DNA of 64,000 nucleotides from Amphibalanus amphitrite (GCF_019059575.1 NW_024881621.1:310001-374000); one strand, 5' to 3'; positions 25,279 through 36,798 are shown, numbered from the stretch's first letter. The notes: a model not told the origin generated them from the letters alone. Numbers and translations: made by a program.

Positions 25279-25965
25279 CACTTGTAGCCAGACCACTTAG
25301 CCCCCGGGCCTATACCTAGCAGCCTGACGCATTTGCTGACGGCACAATTGAATTTCTCAGTTTGAAAGGCAGATGGGGCCTGAGCCGACAGCTCTAAATA
25401 TATTCAGATCGCTGCAGCGAGCTGCAGATAAGGTCATTTCTCCCAAGGTGACTGAAAAAGCAGTGGCGGAGAGCGATGGTCAGGGTCACCCATCTACGTT
25501 CTTTACAATGGTATGCTACATACTTGGTTTCAAGATAGCTGGCGGTGGGCGGACTAAAACACAGTATGGTTGGAAATGATAACTCTTATCATCTTAAGTA
25601 GTTACCAACAAAACGCTACCAACTAAACCAAGGCTCCAGAAAGGCGGTCTTGGACGCTGCTGGGGGGGGGGGCATACCCCAAAAACGTTTCTCCAGATTG
25701 CAAAAACTCATCGCATTTCGATTCCTTATGCAATACTGTACAGTTCAAAACAAACTTCTCCCAGAAGGCTGTTTAATTTTCGTTTCCATTCAGTGAGGGT
25801 CCGTAGTTCATAAGGAAAGGAAATTCGAAAAGCCTTAACCTCTGGGATCGGGTTGTGTTTGTAGAGGTTTGTAGAGGAGAGAATCATGGATAGAGCCAAA
25901 TGGATACATAGGTATATGGAGACTGGAGAGGGAGACGAAAATAACGAGAACAATAACGCAGAAAA
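25279..25965. other. Spacer, no gene seen
   Basis: This is unique-looking sequence without a supportable exon. A run of ten G lies at ~25,663-25,672. Confidence 0.5.
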
Positions 25966-25973
25966 CATTAAAG

Positions 25974-27517
25974 CAGGGGCGGATCCAAGGGGGGGGTCAC
26001 ATGGGTCATGGCCCCCCCCTTGAGGCCCGGGGGCCCAAAGACCTGCCAGGGCACCACCGGCCTATCAGGGGTATCACAGTCCTGACAGGGGCACCACAGG
26101 ACCGCCAGGGGCACCACAGGCCTAGCAGGGACACCACGGGCCTGGTGCCCCTGGGCCCTGACAGGACTGTAACGCCCCTGACAAGCCTGAAGTGTCCCCG
26201 GCAGGCACGTGGCGCCCCTGACAGGCCTGAGGCGCCCCTGCAAGGCCGGTGGTGCCTCTGGCAGGCCTGTGGTGTCCATGGCAGGCCTGTGGTGCCCTTG
26301 CTAGGCCTCTGGTGCCCCTGACAGGCTTGTAATGCCCCTGGAAGGACTGTGGTGCCCCTGGCAGGCCTCTGGTGCCCCTGACAGGCTTGCGGTGCCCTTG
26401 GAAGGACTGTGGTGTCCCTGGGCCCTGACAAGCCTGAGGTGCCCCTGACAGGCCCGTGGTGCCCTTGTTAGGCCTGTGGTGCCCCTGGCAGGCCTCTGGT
26501 GCCCCTGGCAGGTCTGTGGTGCCCCTGGCAGGTCTGTGGCGCCCCTGGCAGACCTGTGTTGACTGGTGCCCCTGCTAGGTCGCTGGTGCCCCTCACAGAC
26601 CTGTGGTGCCCCTGGGCCTTGACAAGCCTGAGATGCCTGGCTATGACAGGCTCGTGGTGCCCCTGATAGAACAGTGGTGCCCTTGCTAGGCCTGTAGTGC
26701 CCCTGGCAGGCCTCTGGTGCCCCTGCTACCCCTGCGCCCGGAGAGGACTATGGTGCCTCTGAAAAGCCTGAAGTGCCTCTCGACAGGCCCGTGGTGCCCC
26801 TGACAGGCCCAAGTTACCCCTGCGAGGTCGGTGGTGCTCCTGACAGGCCTCTGGTGCCCCTGGCAGGTCTGTGGTGCCCCCCTGGCAGGCCTGTGTTGAC
26901 TGGTGCCCTTGCTAGGCCGCTGGTGCCCCTCACAGGCCTGCGGTGCCCCTGGAAGGACTGTGGTGCCCCTGCCCCTAGGGGTGCTCATGGGCCCAACAGG
27001 CCCGTTGTGCCCCTGACAGGCCTGTCGTGTATACTTGCTAGACCTGTGGTGCCCCTGCTTCCTGGCAGGCCTGTGGTGCCCCTGCTTCCTGGCGGGCCTG
27101 TGGCGCCCCTACAAGGCCGTAGGTGCCCCTGACAGGTTTGTGGTGTCCCTGGAAGGACTTTGGTGCCCCTGACAAGCCTGAAGTGTCAAGGACAGACCCT
27201 TTAGACGCCAGGGTCAAGTTCGTCGGACTGACAACGATTCGCTTACCTGATAACGTTCCTGGTAAGTACTCACTAATCAGCGTCCACAACATATATACAC
27301 ATAACACATTCATATATACTTGCTTACAATTGGTAAATGTGGTTGTGGGTAAGAGTTAAGATACTGACTAAAAATAAAAAAAAATAAAAAAACTGAAAAT
27401 GGGGGCACCACCAAAATTAAGTGGACGAAATCCGTTGAGTTTTTAATTTTGGGTATAGGTAGGGGCACCACTTCGATTCATGACCCTCCCCTTGGAGTTT
27501 TCCTGGATCCGCCCCTG
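25974..27517. mobile_element. hAT-like non-autonomous element carrying a minisatellite
   Basis: This 1,544 bp element begins CAGGGGCGGATCCA and ends TGGATCCGCCCCTG. It is bounded by an exact 8 bp target duplication, CATTAAAG (25,966-25,973 and 27,518-27,525). Eight-base duplications and CA...TG ends are typical of the hAT superfamily. No transposase remains and a 20 bp minisatellite fills most of the interior. The right-hand duplication overlaps the first bases of the family E element, so this insertion is the younger event. Confidence 0.93.
26040..27200. repeat. 20 bp minisatellite, orientation switch near 26,145
   Basis: About 55 units of roughly 20 bp, consensus GGCAGGCCTGTGGTGCCCCT, are tandemly arranged, with a local 60 bp higher-order pattern around 26,290-26,420. 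From ~26,060 to ~26,140 the units read as the reverse complement (CAGGGGCACCACAGG). They then switch to the forward sense for the rest. Open frames across the array are a by-product of the repeat. Confidence 0.93.
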
Positions 27518-27523
27518 CATTAA

Positions 27524-28604
27524 AGGTAGTGTGCCACCTTTGAAAGATTTCCCATTTTATTTTTCCTAGGATAAGAAGCTTCTGTTTTTACTTAATATCG
27601 CAAAAAAAAATCAAAAATGGGCCTGGAATAGTGCCTTTTTCGCCTAAAAGTTTATCGGTTTTTAGATATGTATAACAACTGTAGTCGGCTCACCTGCAAA
27701 CAGGCGTCGGCAACAATCGCGAATACGGCGCACATGTACAATAAGCAAAGGTCATTATAGTGTTACGACCATACGACGTACGGGAATGAGTTATCAGCTG
27801 TCTAATCGTAGACAACACAATGTCGAGCCTTAAACTGTAAGCCTGTATTGGTATTGTTTCTTTTATTTGGCTGTCGAACATTATTTATGGTTTGAAATAT
27901 GATTTTATGTAAAATAATTGATATGGAAAAGCCGTCTCATAAGTTATGACCCCATTTCACCACACGCAAGTGGCAGAAATGACAATGATCAGCTGACGCA
28001 TTTTTCTTGGCCGAAGTCAGAGCGCGCAGCCCGACGCACCACCACCGCACCACAAAGTATGAGCAGAAGCCGCGCCCAAAGCCAGGGCCCCGGTAACGTG
28101 AGGTAGCCGAGTCGGGGCAGCGTGCGCTGACCCAAGCCGGGGCCGCAGCTTTGGGCGCGGTCTACCGCATCCCCGCGGGCAGCCCCGGGCTATCACATGA
28201 CACCGGGAGGACGCGCGGCTCCGGCTTGGGTCAGCGCACGCTGCCCCGACTCGGCTACCTCACGTTACCGCGGGGCCCTGGCTTTGGGCGCGGTCTACCG
28301 CACCACCTAACAGGCGTGTTCGAAACCGCAGGAGCTGATGATGAACGGGTTTATCGAAACTTGATTGGATGAGCATATCGGTAATAGCGATTTCAGTGTG
28401 TGCATTTATTGTTCATAGTGGTGTGAAATGTGGTTGGGGTACGACCGACAACCCGTCGGGACGAATTTCGCACTGGGGTACTCAAAATTTGAAGAATTTA
28501 AGACGTTTCCATGAGTTTTGAAGGTATGGATAAGTTCTAAAAATCCGGTTCTCCTTATCTGGGCCATTAACTCCATACGGTCCAGGAAAGCTGGCACACT
28601 ACCT
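27524..28604. mobile_element. TTAA-flanked element, family E copy 2 with an internal insertion
   Basis: This is an inverted copy of the 24,411 element with the same ends and TTAA flanks (27,520-27,523 and 28,605-28,608). It is 1,081 bp long because sequence between ~28,045 and ~28,305 differs from copy 1. That stretch is a GC-rich inverted-repeat structure, described separately. Confidence 0.92.
28071..28302. mobile_element. GC-rich inverted-repeat insertion inside family E copy 2
   Basis: Two ~70 bp arms, 28,071-28,140 and 28,222-28,292, are nearly perfect reverse complements around an ~80 bp centre. A second motif, CTTTGGGCGCGGTCTACCGC, occurs as a direct repeat at ~28,149 and ~28,282. The structure is absent from family E copy 1. 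No clean target duplication is visible, so a nested foldback MITE or a local rearrangement are both possible. Confidence 0.75.
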
Positions 28605-29004
28605 TTAACACCGAATACAGTAATGTTGGAAAAAAGGTGTATGGCTAATGAAATTGATTACAGTTCGCATTTTACGGGAAAAAAAAAACATACAAAATCA
28701 TAGACAATCTTAAATATTATCCGCGAAAGCGTGATAAGAGAAAATAATTAAATTGTGCCTAAGTATGTACCTACAGTTATGCTTTAGCAATAGCTGGAAC
28801 TAATCAAAATCGTTACATAGTGAATGTAAATGTAGATGTGTTCTATCAAAACAAACACACCCTCCTGTGCTGAGTTCAAGGTCACTGGTTAAAACAATTT
28901 TACGGGATATAACTGTTCAATGAAAACTAAGCTGATTAGATCACATCACTGGTGCCGACCAGCAGTAACTGATCGGTGACCTGACCCCGTCTCTGTCCCC
29001 TCAC

Positions 29005-29542
29005 CTGTCGTTCTGACGGCGACCGGCGGGCGACTGGGACCGCCACCGGCCCTGCGGCCGCTCAGCTGGTACCGACCCGCCCCCCCCCCCCCCCCGCACA
29101 CGCCCCGAATCGATGTTCTGGGCCGTGCGAGCGCCGCCGCTAAGGGCGAATATCGCCAGCTCTCCCGTGCCGTACCGTGCCAACACCGCCCTAACGGCTG
29201 CTGCGTCAGAGTCAGATTTCCCGTACGGAGATCGATAGTAGGCGGAGTGGCTCCGTCATGCATGTGGGTCATCGGCACGCGTAAAGTGCGTGTGGGGTCC
29301 GCTACCGGCGTGACCCGGCGAGACCCACAGCAAACAGCCGCCGGGGGTACCGCGTCTGAGGTCAGCTCGAGCCGGCGGTGACTCCTCAACATTTCAAACT
29401 GGGACTCGAACAGCGGCAGCGCGAGAACCACCCACTTCACGACCAGGCATAAAAACAGCAGCGCCGCGAAATAATATCTGGACGGAACTCTCAGGATGAG
29501 GAATTGTTCACACACTTCATAACACATATCTTGCTTATTCAT
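29005..29542 (-). CDS. Possible first coding exon of a single-pass membrane protein
   Basis: This minus-strand open frame reads MNKQDMCYEVCEQF and then a ~22-residue hydrophobic stretch (around YFAALLFLCLVVKWVVLALP) at residues ~24-45. That resembles a type II signal anchor with a short cytosolic tail. A strong splice donor (ACGACAG, then GTGAGG) ends the exon at 29,005. The predicted luminal part is polar and includes one NLT glycosylation sequon. The arrangement fits the N-terminus of a Golgi glycosyl- or sulfotransferase, but no catalytic domain is visible and later exons were not found. The frame stays open to an upstream Met at 29,650 across a GCCGT-repeat stretch. I prefer the inner Met. 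Chance openness in GC-rich DNA remains possible. Confidence 0.4.
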
Positions 29543-29589
29543 GCCGCCGCTGCCAGAGCCCTCCCAGTCACCCCGGGCCTGCCAAGCCA

Positions 29590-29645
29590 TGCCGTGGTGC
29601 CGTGCCGTGCCGTGGCGTCGTGCCGCGGTGCCGTGCCGTGCGTCG
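29590..29645. repeat. GCCGT short tandem repeat
   Basis: GTGCCGTGCC-type units repeat with small changes (GGCGTC, CGCGGT). The repeat lies just upstream of the possible exon ending at 29,542. Confidence 0.75.
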
Positions 29646-29650
29646 CCCAC

Positions 29651-30905
29651 AGTCGGTCAGATCATCGGTTACCGGAGCACTGTAATACACCCGCCCTCCC
29701 TGCGGCCGACCGTGCCTGCGCAAATGAGGGTGCCATTACACGGCCCTCGTCAGCCGCCGCCCCCGTCTCCTGTACCGCCCCCGCCTCCGCCTCCGTTCGT
29801 GACGGAAGCTGTGTGGGGACACTGTGGGCTGCAGAGTGTGAGATGGCGGCAGGCCAAATCCAGCCTGAGCGACGGGGCGCGATCAAAACACCCGGCTGGC
29901 GAAAGGGAAGCGAAAAAAGTGTCACCCGGAATAGAGCACGAGAGCAACGTTCATAAAGATAGCTCCGACCTGAGCAACAATTCCTCATTAAAATTTTGCA
30001 TCAATATGGATAAGACGCTTTGAAGGCAAAATAAATATATTGGCTTCTTAAATGTATTTCTTAGAGTATTGTCTTACCTTCCACGCTCCCTACTCCAATG
30101 AAACAAAATGGATGAGGCGCTGCAGCGACTCTAGAGGGATACAGCCAGAACTTGTGTTGAACGTTGCGTGCATTCTGTTTGTCCAGCTTTGGCTTGACTT
30201 CACGTCTAATTAATTCGTATTTTATTTTCTTGTGTACTTAATATCGGATCAGTAATGAAGAACGTTCTCTAAAGGCTCCGGAACTTATTTTCTCGTTCCC
30301 TTGTCTTCATTGTTTCAAATATTTCGCAGCGTATAGGTGTGTATTGTATTCAAGTTTAAGTAGAAACGTTGAAGTTACATTTTTGTTTTCCGTCATGGTA
30401 AAGAGAACGTTTATTGACATCTAGAAACCTAAAAAGGCAAACAATTCATTGTGAGTTGAAAACTAATTAATTATTGAATACAAGGTTCATACAAAGAGGC
30501 TGATTTAAGGCATCGACATCGTTTAAAGGCGAAATTAGATGAAAAAAGAAAAAAGAGTTAGACGAAAAGACATCTGCGACTCTGCAGAGTAAGCCGACCT
30601 CGCTTCAGGCCTTATCAACAGCACATCCCAGAGGAAATGGTGCCAAGCCCGGCCCCTTTGATGACACCATTTCCTGCTGATAATTTGTTTGCTTTGAAGC
30701 TTGTGAAGCATGCAGCCCTTTGATCCCGTAAAGTTAATGCTAGCGTAGACTTTCCATGGCGCAGTGTGACAGATAAATTATCGAAGATAATTTATACAAG
30801 TTATGCTTGTAGATCTTCTGAAAAGTTCGAAAGTCCTTTATCCCAGATCTGTAGCTGTTTGCTCTCCTCAATGGACGCTCTACCTGTCGTACTTTGGCTA
30901 CTTTA
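29651..30905. other. Unassigned GC-rich then AT-rich spacer
   Basis: 29,650-29,980 is GC-rich, with overlapping open frames on both strands and no recognisable domain. From ~30,020 to 30,905 the sequence is AT-rich and lacks long frames. No gene is called. Confidence 0.45.
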
Positions 30906-32234
30906 CCGTATAGCAGACTTGTAAACGACTCTGAGTTGATTCGTGAATCGACTCAGAATCAAACCGTTTTTCGATGAGTCGTGAGTTGATTCGAATCACT
31001 TCATTGAGGAACTTGATGAGTCATGAGTTGATTCGAATCGATTAAATTTAGCATCATGAGTCATTTGATGAATCGATTCAAAATTTCCGACTCAAACAAA
31101 GAATCGACTCAAAAAAAATTTGAGTCGTTTACAAGTCACCATCAACACCCTAATAATCAATGCTAGATCAATCTCTCAGCTTTAGCCATCACTTAACTCC
31201 ATATTTCAGACTTACAAGAGCCTCAGAGGCTCAGGCACAGGCGCCTAATGAGCCAAAAGCATTTGGCAGTTGGTAGGTACTTAGTCTTACCAAGCCAAGT
31301 GCCTGCTACACTACCTAGGTACCTACATTTTACATGTCAGAAGTCAGAATTGACACCTGCGGCTGCCTCCCCTTCTCCCAGTCCCAATTTGGTCCCAATA
31401 ATCAATCAACAGCATAAGAGTTAGCCGGGTGTCTATAGAGTCAAATACGCCCAAACTACCTATAGCCTATAAACTACCTATAGGCTATGCTATAATATAA
31501 ATAAACTCACCTAGGTCGGTAAAGCTTGCGTCACCGTCGCCTTCCCGCCAAGGTAGGCCGTAATGACCAAGGTCACGTATGTCAAACTAGTGACAGCTTC
31601 AGATCGCAGTTACCGTGCGATCGTACTAACTTACTGCAAATTTGTGCTAACCTGCTGCAGTGGAAAACAAGTAAGTATTATGTCCGTGAAGTTAGCGTCA
31701 GCAACAACAACGAATACAGCGTCGGATTCAGAATCGCTCAAAAAACTCTTATTCGGTCAATTGGGGGACGGGGAGCAAGAATATGACCTTTATTTGGCCC
31801 TAGCTTTTACCCCTTACCCCTGAATCGGCCCTTAAAGGAAGGGGCGCGTCAAAAGTGCCTCAAGGGTTCGTCTGATCGCCAAAATAAGGGTCGCAATCGA
31901 TTCCCCGGGTTAATATCTAGCCGCAGCCTTGGGTTCCAGATGTGTGCAACTTACCCCTTACCCCTTAATCGGCCCTTAAAGGAAGGGGCGCGTCAAAAGT
32001 GCCTCAAGGGTTCGTCTGATCGCCAAAATAAGGGTCGCAATCGATTCTTCGGGTCAATATCTAGCCGCAGCCTCGGGTTCCAGATGTGTGCAACTTACCC
32101 CTTACCCCTTAATCGGCCCTTAAAGGAAGGGGCGCGTCAAAAGTGCCTCAAGGGTTCGTCTGATCCAGGGTCGCAATCGATTCCTCGGGTCAATATCTAG
32201 CCGCAGCCTCGGGTTCCAGATGTGTGCAACTTAC

Positions 32235-34311
32235 CAGGGACCGCGGATTCAAATTCTCGTAGGGTGTGCAAGATGTGGCGATTGGGCCCCCATCTCACGC
32301 CGGGCCCCTTCCAAAAAGTCAGCGCCGCCACTGCTCCGGAATAAGCCGGTTCTAAGGAAGCGGGGCGGGAAAACCTTCAAAATTGACGGTCGTAAGATGA
32401 CTGTGCGAGCATCTTACGGTCAGGAGATGCATGAGCAGAGTAAATGCGCATGCATGCATGCAACGTGATCCAAATCGATCTCCGATTTTCCCAAACAGAC
32501 CCCTAAAGGCTTACAGTGACCTTCAAGAGCCCCTACGGGCCTCAGAGAGCCCTTTTGCACAGTTGATGTTGGCACACTTCTTTTTATCGTGGATTACATG
32601 AATTAGTTTAAAAATAAAACACGGCCGGCGGGATGTTTGGGCCCATCGATTTGGCCCCTATGACCTATTGGGTTCTGGCCTCCGGCCCCCTTAGCTTCCC
32701 CATTGCTCTACGGCCCACACGCTGGCTTTGGGGCCCCATAAAGGCCGCACGCCAGCTCCTGAGACCCAACGCCGGCAATTCTAAGGGTCCCCGGCGCACC
32801 GCACTCGGTCTTTGAAGGTCCCATAACGGCCTCTGGAATACCTCATGTACATAGAAATGTGGATGCCCACGCCGCTTCTTGGGCCCCCACACCGGGCTCT
32901 TTGACACCGTTCGCCGGCTCCATGGGGTACCAACTACCCTACCAAGCAAGCTCGCCTGGAGGTCCCCCACCGTCTCTTGGCGCCCTTTACTGTTTATTGG
33001 CGCCCTATTCTATTCAGGCATCGAGTAGCCTCGATGCCTGAATAGGGCCCCGAGACATCGACCTTGGCCAAAAAGCGTTCGTGTAGGCCCTCAGAAACTG
33101 TTGTGAGCCCTGAGATTACTGTGTGGGCTACTCAGGCACTTCTGTCGGGTCATCATGCATCGAGTTGGGTCCGAGCTAGTGAGGGCTATCAGAAGCATCC
33201 TTAAGCCCTGCGACTTCAGAGGTTGGTGTGAGATCCTAAAAAAAAAAGAAAGTGAGGGCACTCCGAGGCTTGCGAAGGGTTTTTCCTCGGAGGTCGGCCT
33301 TGGCCGAACGGCGTTCCTCTAACTGGTAAAGGGCGCTGAGATTACTGAATGGGACTATCGAGTATTGGCATGGGGCCCTCAACTATCAGCACGGAGCCCT
33401 CAGGAGCCGGTAAGGGCTCCTCTGCGCCATGCATAAGCCATCCGATTTCAGAGGCCGGTGTGAGATCCTAAACAAGAGCTGAGTGCACTTAAAAGCCTGC
33501 GTAGGGCCCTCAGAGATCAGCTTTGACCAGACAGCGGTCGTGGACGCCCTTAGAAACTGACGTAGGGGCCGCCTCAGTCGGTCGGCCCTCTCACATCAGC
33601 CTGGGGATCTCAGGAATCGGCCTGGGGCCCCCAAGAGCCGGTTAGGGCCCTCGGAAAGTGGCATTATACCCTGAGATAGCTGTGTAAGGCCCTCGGGTAA
33701 CGGCTTGGGGCCCTCGGGCATCGGCCTGCGCCCCCGGGCATTGGCCAGAGGTCCTTGGATATCGGTCTGGGGCCCCTCAAGAGCCGGTGAGGGCCTTCAG
33801 AAACTGGTATGGGGCCCTGAGATAACTCTGTGGGCTTTCAGTTCCTGATGCGGGACCCTTAGGCATCGGCCCCAAGAGGGGGTTAAGGAGGGCAGGGGGC
33901 AGGGGCCCTCAAGAGCCGGTTAGGGCCCTCAGAAACTGGCGTGGATCCCTGAGCTAGCCATGTAGGTACTCAGACACCGGCGTGGGACCCTTAGACATCG
34001 ACTTGGGGCCCTCGGGCATCGGCCTGGGCCCTCAAGAGCCGGTGGGAGCGCTAAAAATGGCGTGGGTGGGGTTCTGAGATAACCCCTGAGATAACACTAG
34101 AACCTGTTCACGCCTTCAGGCACCGGTGCGGGACCATCAGGGTCGCGCTGCGGCGCTGGGGCCCTCGAGAATCGGCTTGGGACACTCGAGCGCCAGGGCC
34201 GCATGGGCCCCCACAACGAACTGTGGGTGTGCAAAAATAGGTGTTTGCACACCCTCGGGATTTTCAGGGTGTGCAATTGCACACCCTGCCCCCCGGAATC
34301 CGCGGTCCCTG
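32235..34311. mobile_element. hAT-like insertion inside the foldback element
   Basis: This 2,077 bp element begins CAGGGACCGCGGATTC and ends GAATCCGCGGTCCCTG, and has an 8 bp target duplication, CAACTTAC (32,227-32,234 and 34,312-34,319). A second inverted motif, GGGTGTGCAA, follows within each end. The target lies inside a 144 bp repeat unit, so this insertion is younger than the foldback arrays. The interior is GC-rich, with degenerate GGGCCCTCAAGAGCCGGT repeats at ~33,090-34,070. No transposase is recognisable. Confidence 0.9.
33090..34070. repeat. Degenerate GGGCCCTC-based repeats
   Basis: Motifs such as GGGCCCTCAGAAACTGG, CCTGAGATAGCTGTGT and CTCGGGCATCGGC recur every ~60-75 bp with strong divergence inside the hAT-like element. 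No coding signal is seen. Confidence 0.75.
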
Positions 34312-36798
34312 CAACTTACCCCTTACCCCTTAATCGGCCCTTAAAGGAAGGGGCGCGTCAAAAGTGCCTCAAGGGGTTAGGGGTAAGTTGCACACATCTG
34401 GAACCCGTGGCTGCGGCTAGATATTGACCCGAGGAATCGATTGCGACCCTTATTTTTGCGATCAGAGGAACCCTTGAGGCACTTTTGACGCGCCCCTTCC
34501 TTTAAGGGCCGATTAAGGGGTAAGGGGTAAGTTGCACACATCTGGAACCCGAGGCTGCGGCTAGGTATTGACCCGAAGAATCGATTACGACCCATATTTT
34601 GGCGATCAGACGAACCCTTGAGGCACTTTTGATGCGCCCCTTCCTTTAAGGGCCCATTAAGGGATAAGGGGTAAGTTGCTCACATCTGGAACCCGAGGCT
34701 GCGGCTAGATATTAACCCGAGGAATCGATTGCGACCCTTATTTATGCTATCAGACGAACCCTTGAGGCCCTTTTGACGCGCCCCTTCCTTTAAGGGCCGA
34801 TTAAGGGGTAAGGGGTAAGTTGCACACATCTGGAACCCGAGGCTGCGGCTAGATATTGACCCGAGGAATCGATTGCGACCCTTATTTTTGCGATCAGACG
34901 AACCCTTGAGGCACTTTTGACGCGCCCCTTCCTTTAATGGCCGATTAAGGGGTAAGGGGTAAGTTGCACACATCTGGAACCCGAGGCTGCGGCTAGATAT
35001 TGACCCAAAGAATCGATTGCGACCCTTATTTTGGCGATCAGACGAACCCTTGAGGCACTTTTGACGCGCCCCTTCCTTTAAGGGCCGATTAAGGGGTAAG
35101 GGGTAAGTTGCACACATCTGGAACCTAAGACTGCGGCTAGATATTAACCCGGGGAATCGATTGCGACCCTTATTTTGGCGATCAGACGAACCCTTGAGGC
35201 ACTTTTGACGCGCCCCTTCCCTTAAGGGCCGATTAAGGGGTAAGGGGTAAAAGCTAGGGCCAAATAAAGGTCATATTCTTGCTCCCCGTCCCCCAATTGA
35301 CCGAATATGAGTTTTTTGAGTGATTCTGAATCCGACGCTGTATTCGTTGTTGTTGCTGACGCTAACTTCACGGACATAATACTTACTTGTTTTCCACTGC
35401 AGCAGGTTAGCACAAATTTGCAGTAAGTTAGTACGATCGCACGGTAACTGCGATCTGAAGCTGCCACTAGTTTGACATACGTGACCTTGGTCATTATGGC
35501 CTACCTTGGCGGGAAGGCGACGGTGACGCCCAAGGTGACGCCACTTTCGAGTCTCAACTCAAGATCATATCTGATTCTGAGGCCTGAGCCACCCATGCAA
35601 GGTCATGGCCTCCTCGTTTGCTCCTCGTGGCCCATGGAGTCCCTGCTGATGCTGAATGTGTCACAGGTGGGATTAATCCTATTTTTGAGGTTGTACTGTT
35701 TGAATAATTTTATGTGATAAGTAAGAAGTAGTAACATTTGTTTCATTATCATGTAGAAAAAGTTTGATTAAAAAAAAAACATGAATGCCTCTCGGAACTT
35801 GTGCTTTTGAATTTTCAAAAAGACTTTCTAGGTAATAATAAGAGATAGGTTACTATGCTACTCCTTAGTCCTCACTTATATTATAATTGTCTCTCAGAGT
35901 TACTTACAAATTTATCTGATATTGCACTGTTGACTGTTGAGTGTTGAAGATAGGTAGGTGTAAGGTAGGTACCTATGTACCTACTACCTAGTCCTACTAG
36001 GTAGCTGCTTGAATCTTTGGTCAAGGCTACTATGCTGCTTAATACAATTGTGGTATGCGGCATATTCATTTTGTCATAGCTTTGAGTCAAATAATCAACA
36101 AATGCCTATAGTGAGTCATGGGTTGAATGAAATAAGTTCAATAAAAAGGTCGTGTGAGTCATGAGTTGATTTGAATCGATTCATCAAAATGTGAGTCATG
36201 AGTTGATTCGAATCATTCCGTTGGCTAGTTGCTCGAGTCATGAGTTGATTCGAATCATTTTATCGAGGAACTTGATGAGTCATGAGTTGATTCGAATCAA
36301 TTAAATTTAACATCATGAGTCGTTTGATGAATCGATTCAAATTTCCAGACTCAAACAAAGAATCGACTCAAAAAAAATTTGAGTCGTTTACAAGTCTGCC
36401 GTATAGTGAGTCCGATGACTGATGAGGACTCAGTACATACACGTATTCCAACATTTCTGGTATATTCGTGTTGCCCGACAATGTTGTAGTAGATTCAATA
36501 AATCACAAGCAAACGGCGCCCTAGCTACCGATACACGAAATGAAACCATCGTGTCAAGCATACAGCGAGCGTATGAATGCAAACTAGAGGACTCTGGGAG
36601 GTACCGGATGTAGGGTTTCTGAGAAGAGAACCCAGCGCTGTGTCAGACTGCAAAGAGCTATCTGGCTCCGAGTACAGCCCATTCACTTATATGTAAATAT
36701 CAAGCCAATGAATACGACTTACGAGTGCTTACAACTAAGGAAACTAAATGCATATTGCTGAATGAGGCGGGGAATGCAACTTGGCAATAGGTAGGTAT

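Larger units (their letters stand above)
31528..35529. mobile_element. Foldback-type element with 144 bp tandem repeats in its arms
   Basis: The left arm (31,528 to ~32,226) and the right arm (~34,320 to 35,529) are reverse complements starting from GCGTCACCGTCGCC. Each arm has an outer ~280 bp unique part and an inner array of 144 bp units (about three on the left, about six or seven on the right). Long inverted arms with internal tandem repeats are typical of foldback elements. The two arms are separated by a later hAT-like insertion. A target duplication is not clear. The 144 bp unit is a multiple of three, so reading frames persist across units, but I see no known domain. Confidence 0.8.
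30914..36398. mobile_element. 5.5 kb composite hAT-like element
   Basis: The outer ends CAGACTTGTAAACGACTC and its complement are bounded by an exact 8 bp target duplication, CCGTATAG (30,906-30,913 and 36,399-36,406). The first ~225 bp (30,914-31,137) and last ~285 bp (36,112-36,398) are related sequences in direct orientation. Both are rich in GAGTCATGAGTTGATTCGAA. The left block ends with a nearly intact right terminus (GAGTCGTTTACAAGTC). The unit therefore looks like two short hAT MITEs that moved 5 kb of cargo using their outer ends. No transposase is visible. Confidence 0.85.

Noticed and set aside
25968..27132. Open frames of 90-141 codons rich in Gly, Pro and Cys
   Set aside because: They read through a 20 bp minisatellite on both strands and have no independent support.
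31526..35494. Frames of ~86-145 codons with a periodic NRPLKEGARQK motif
   Set aside because: They lie in the inverted arms of a foldback element. Openness follows from a repeat length divisible by three, and no known domain is present.
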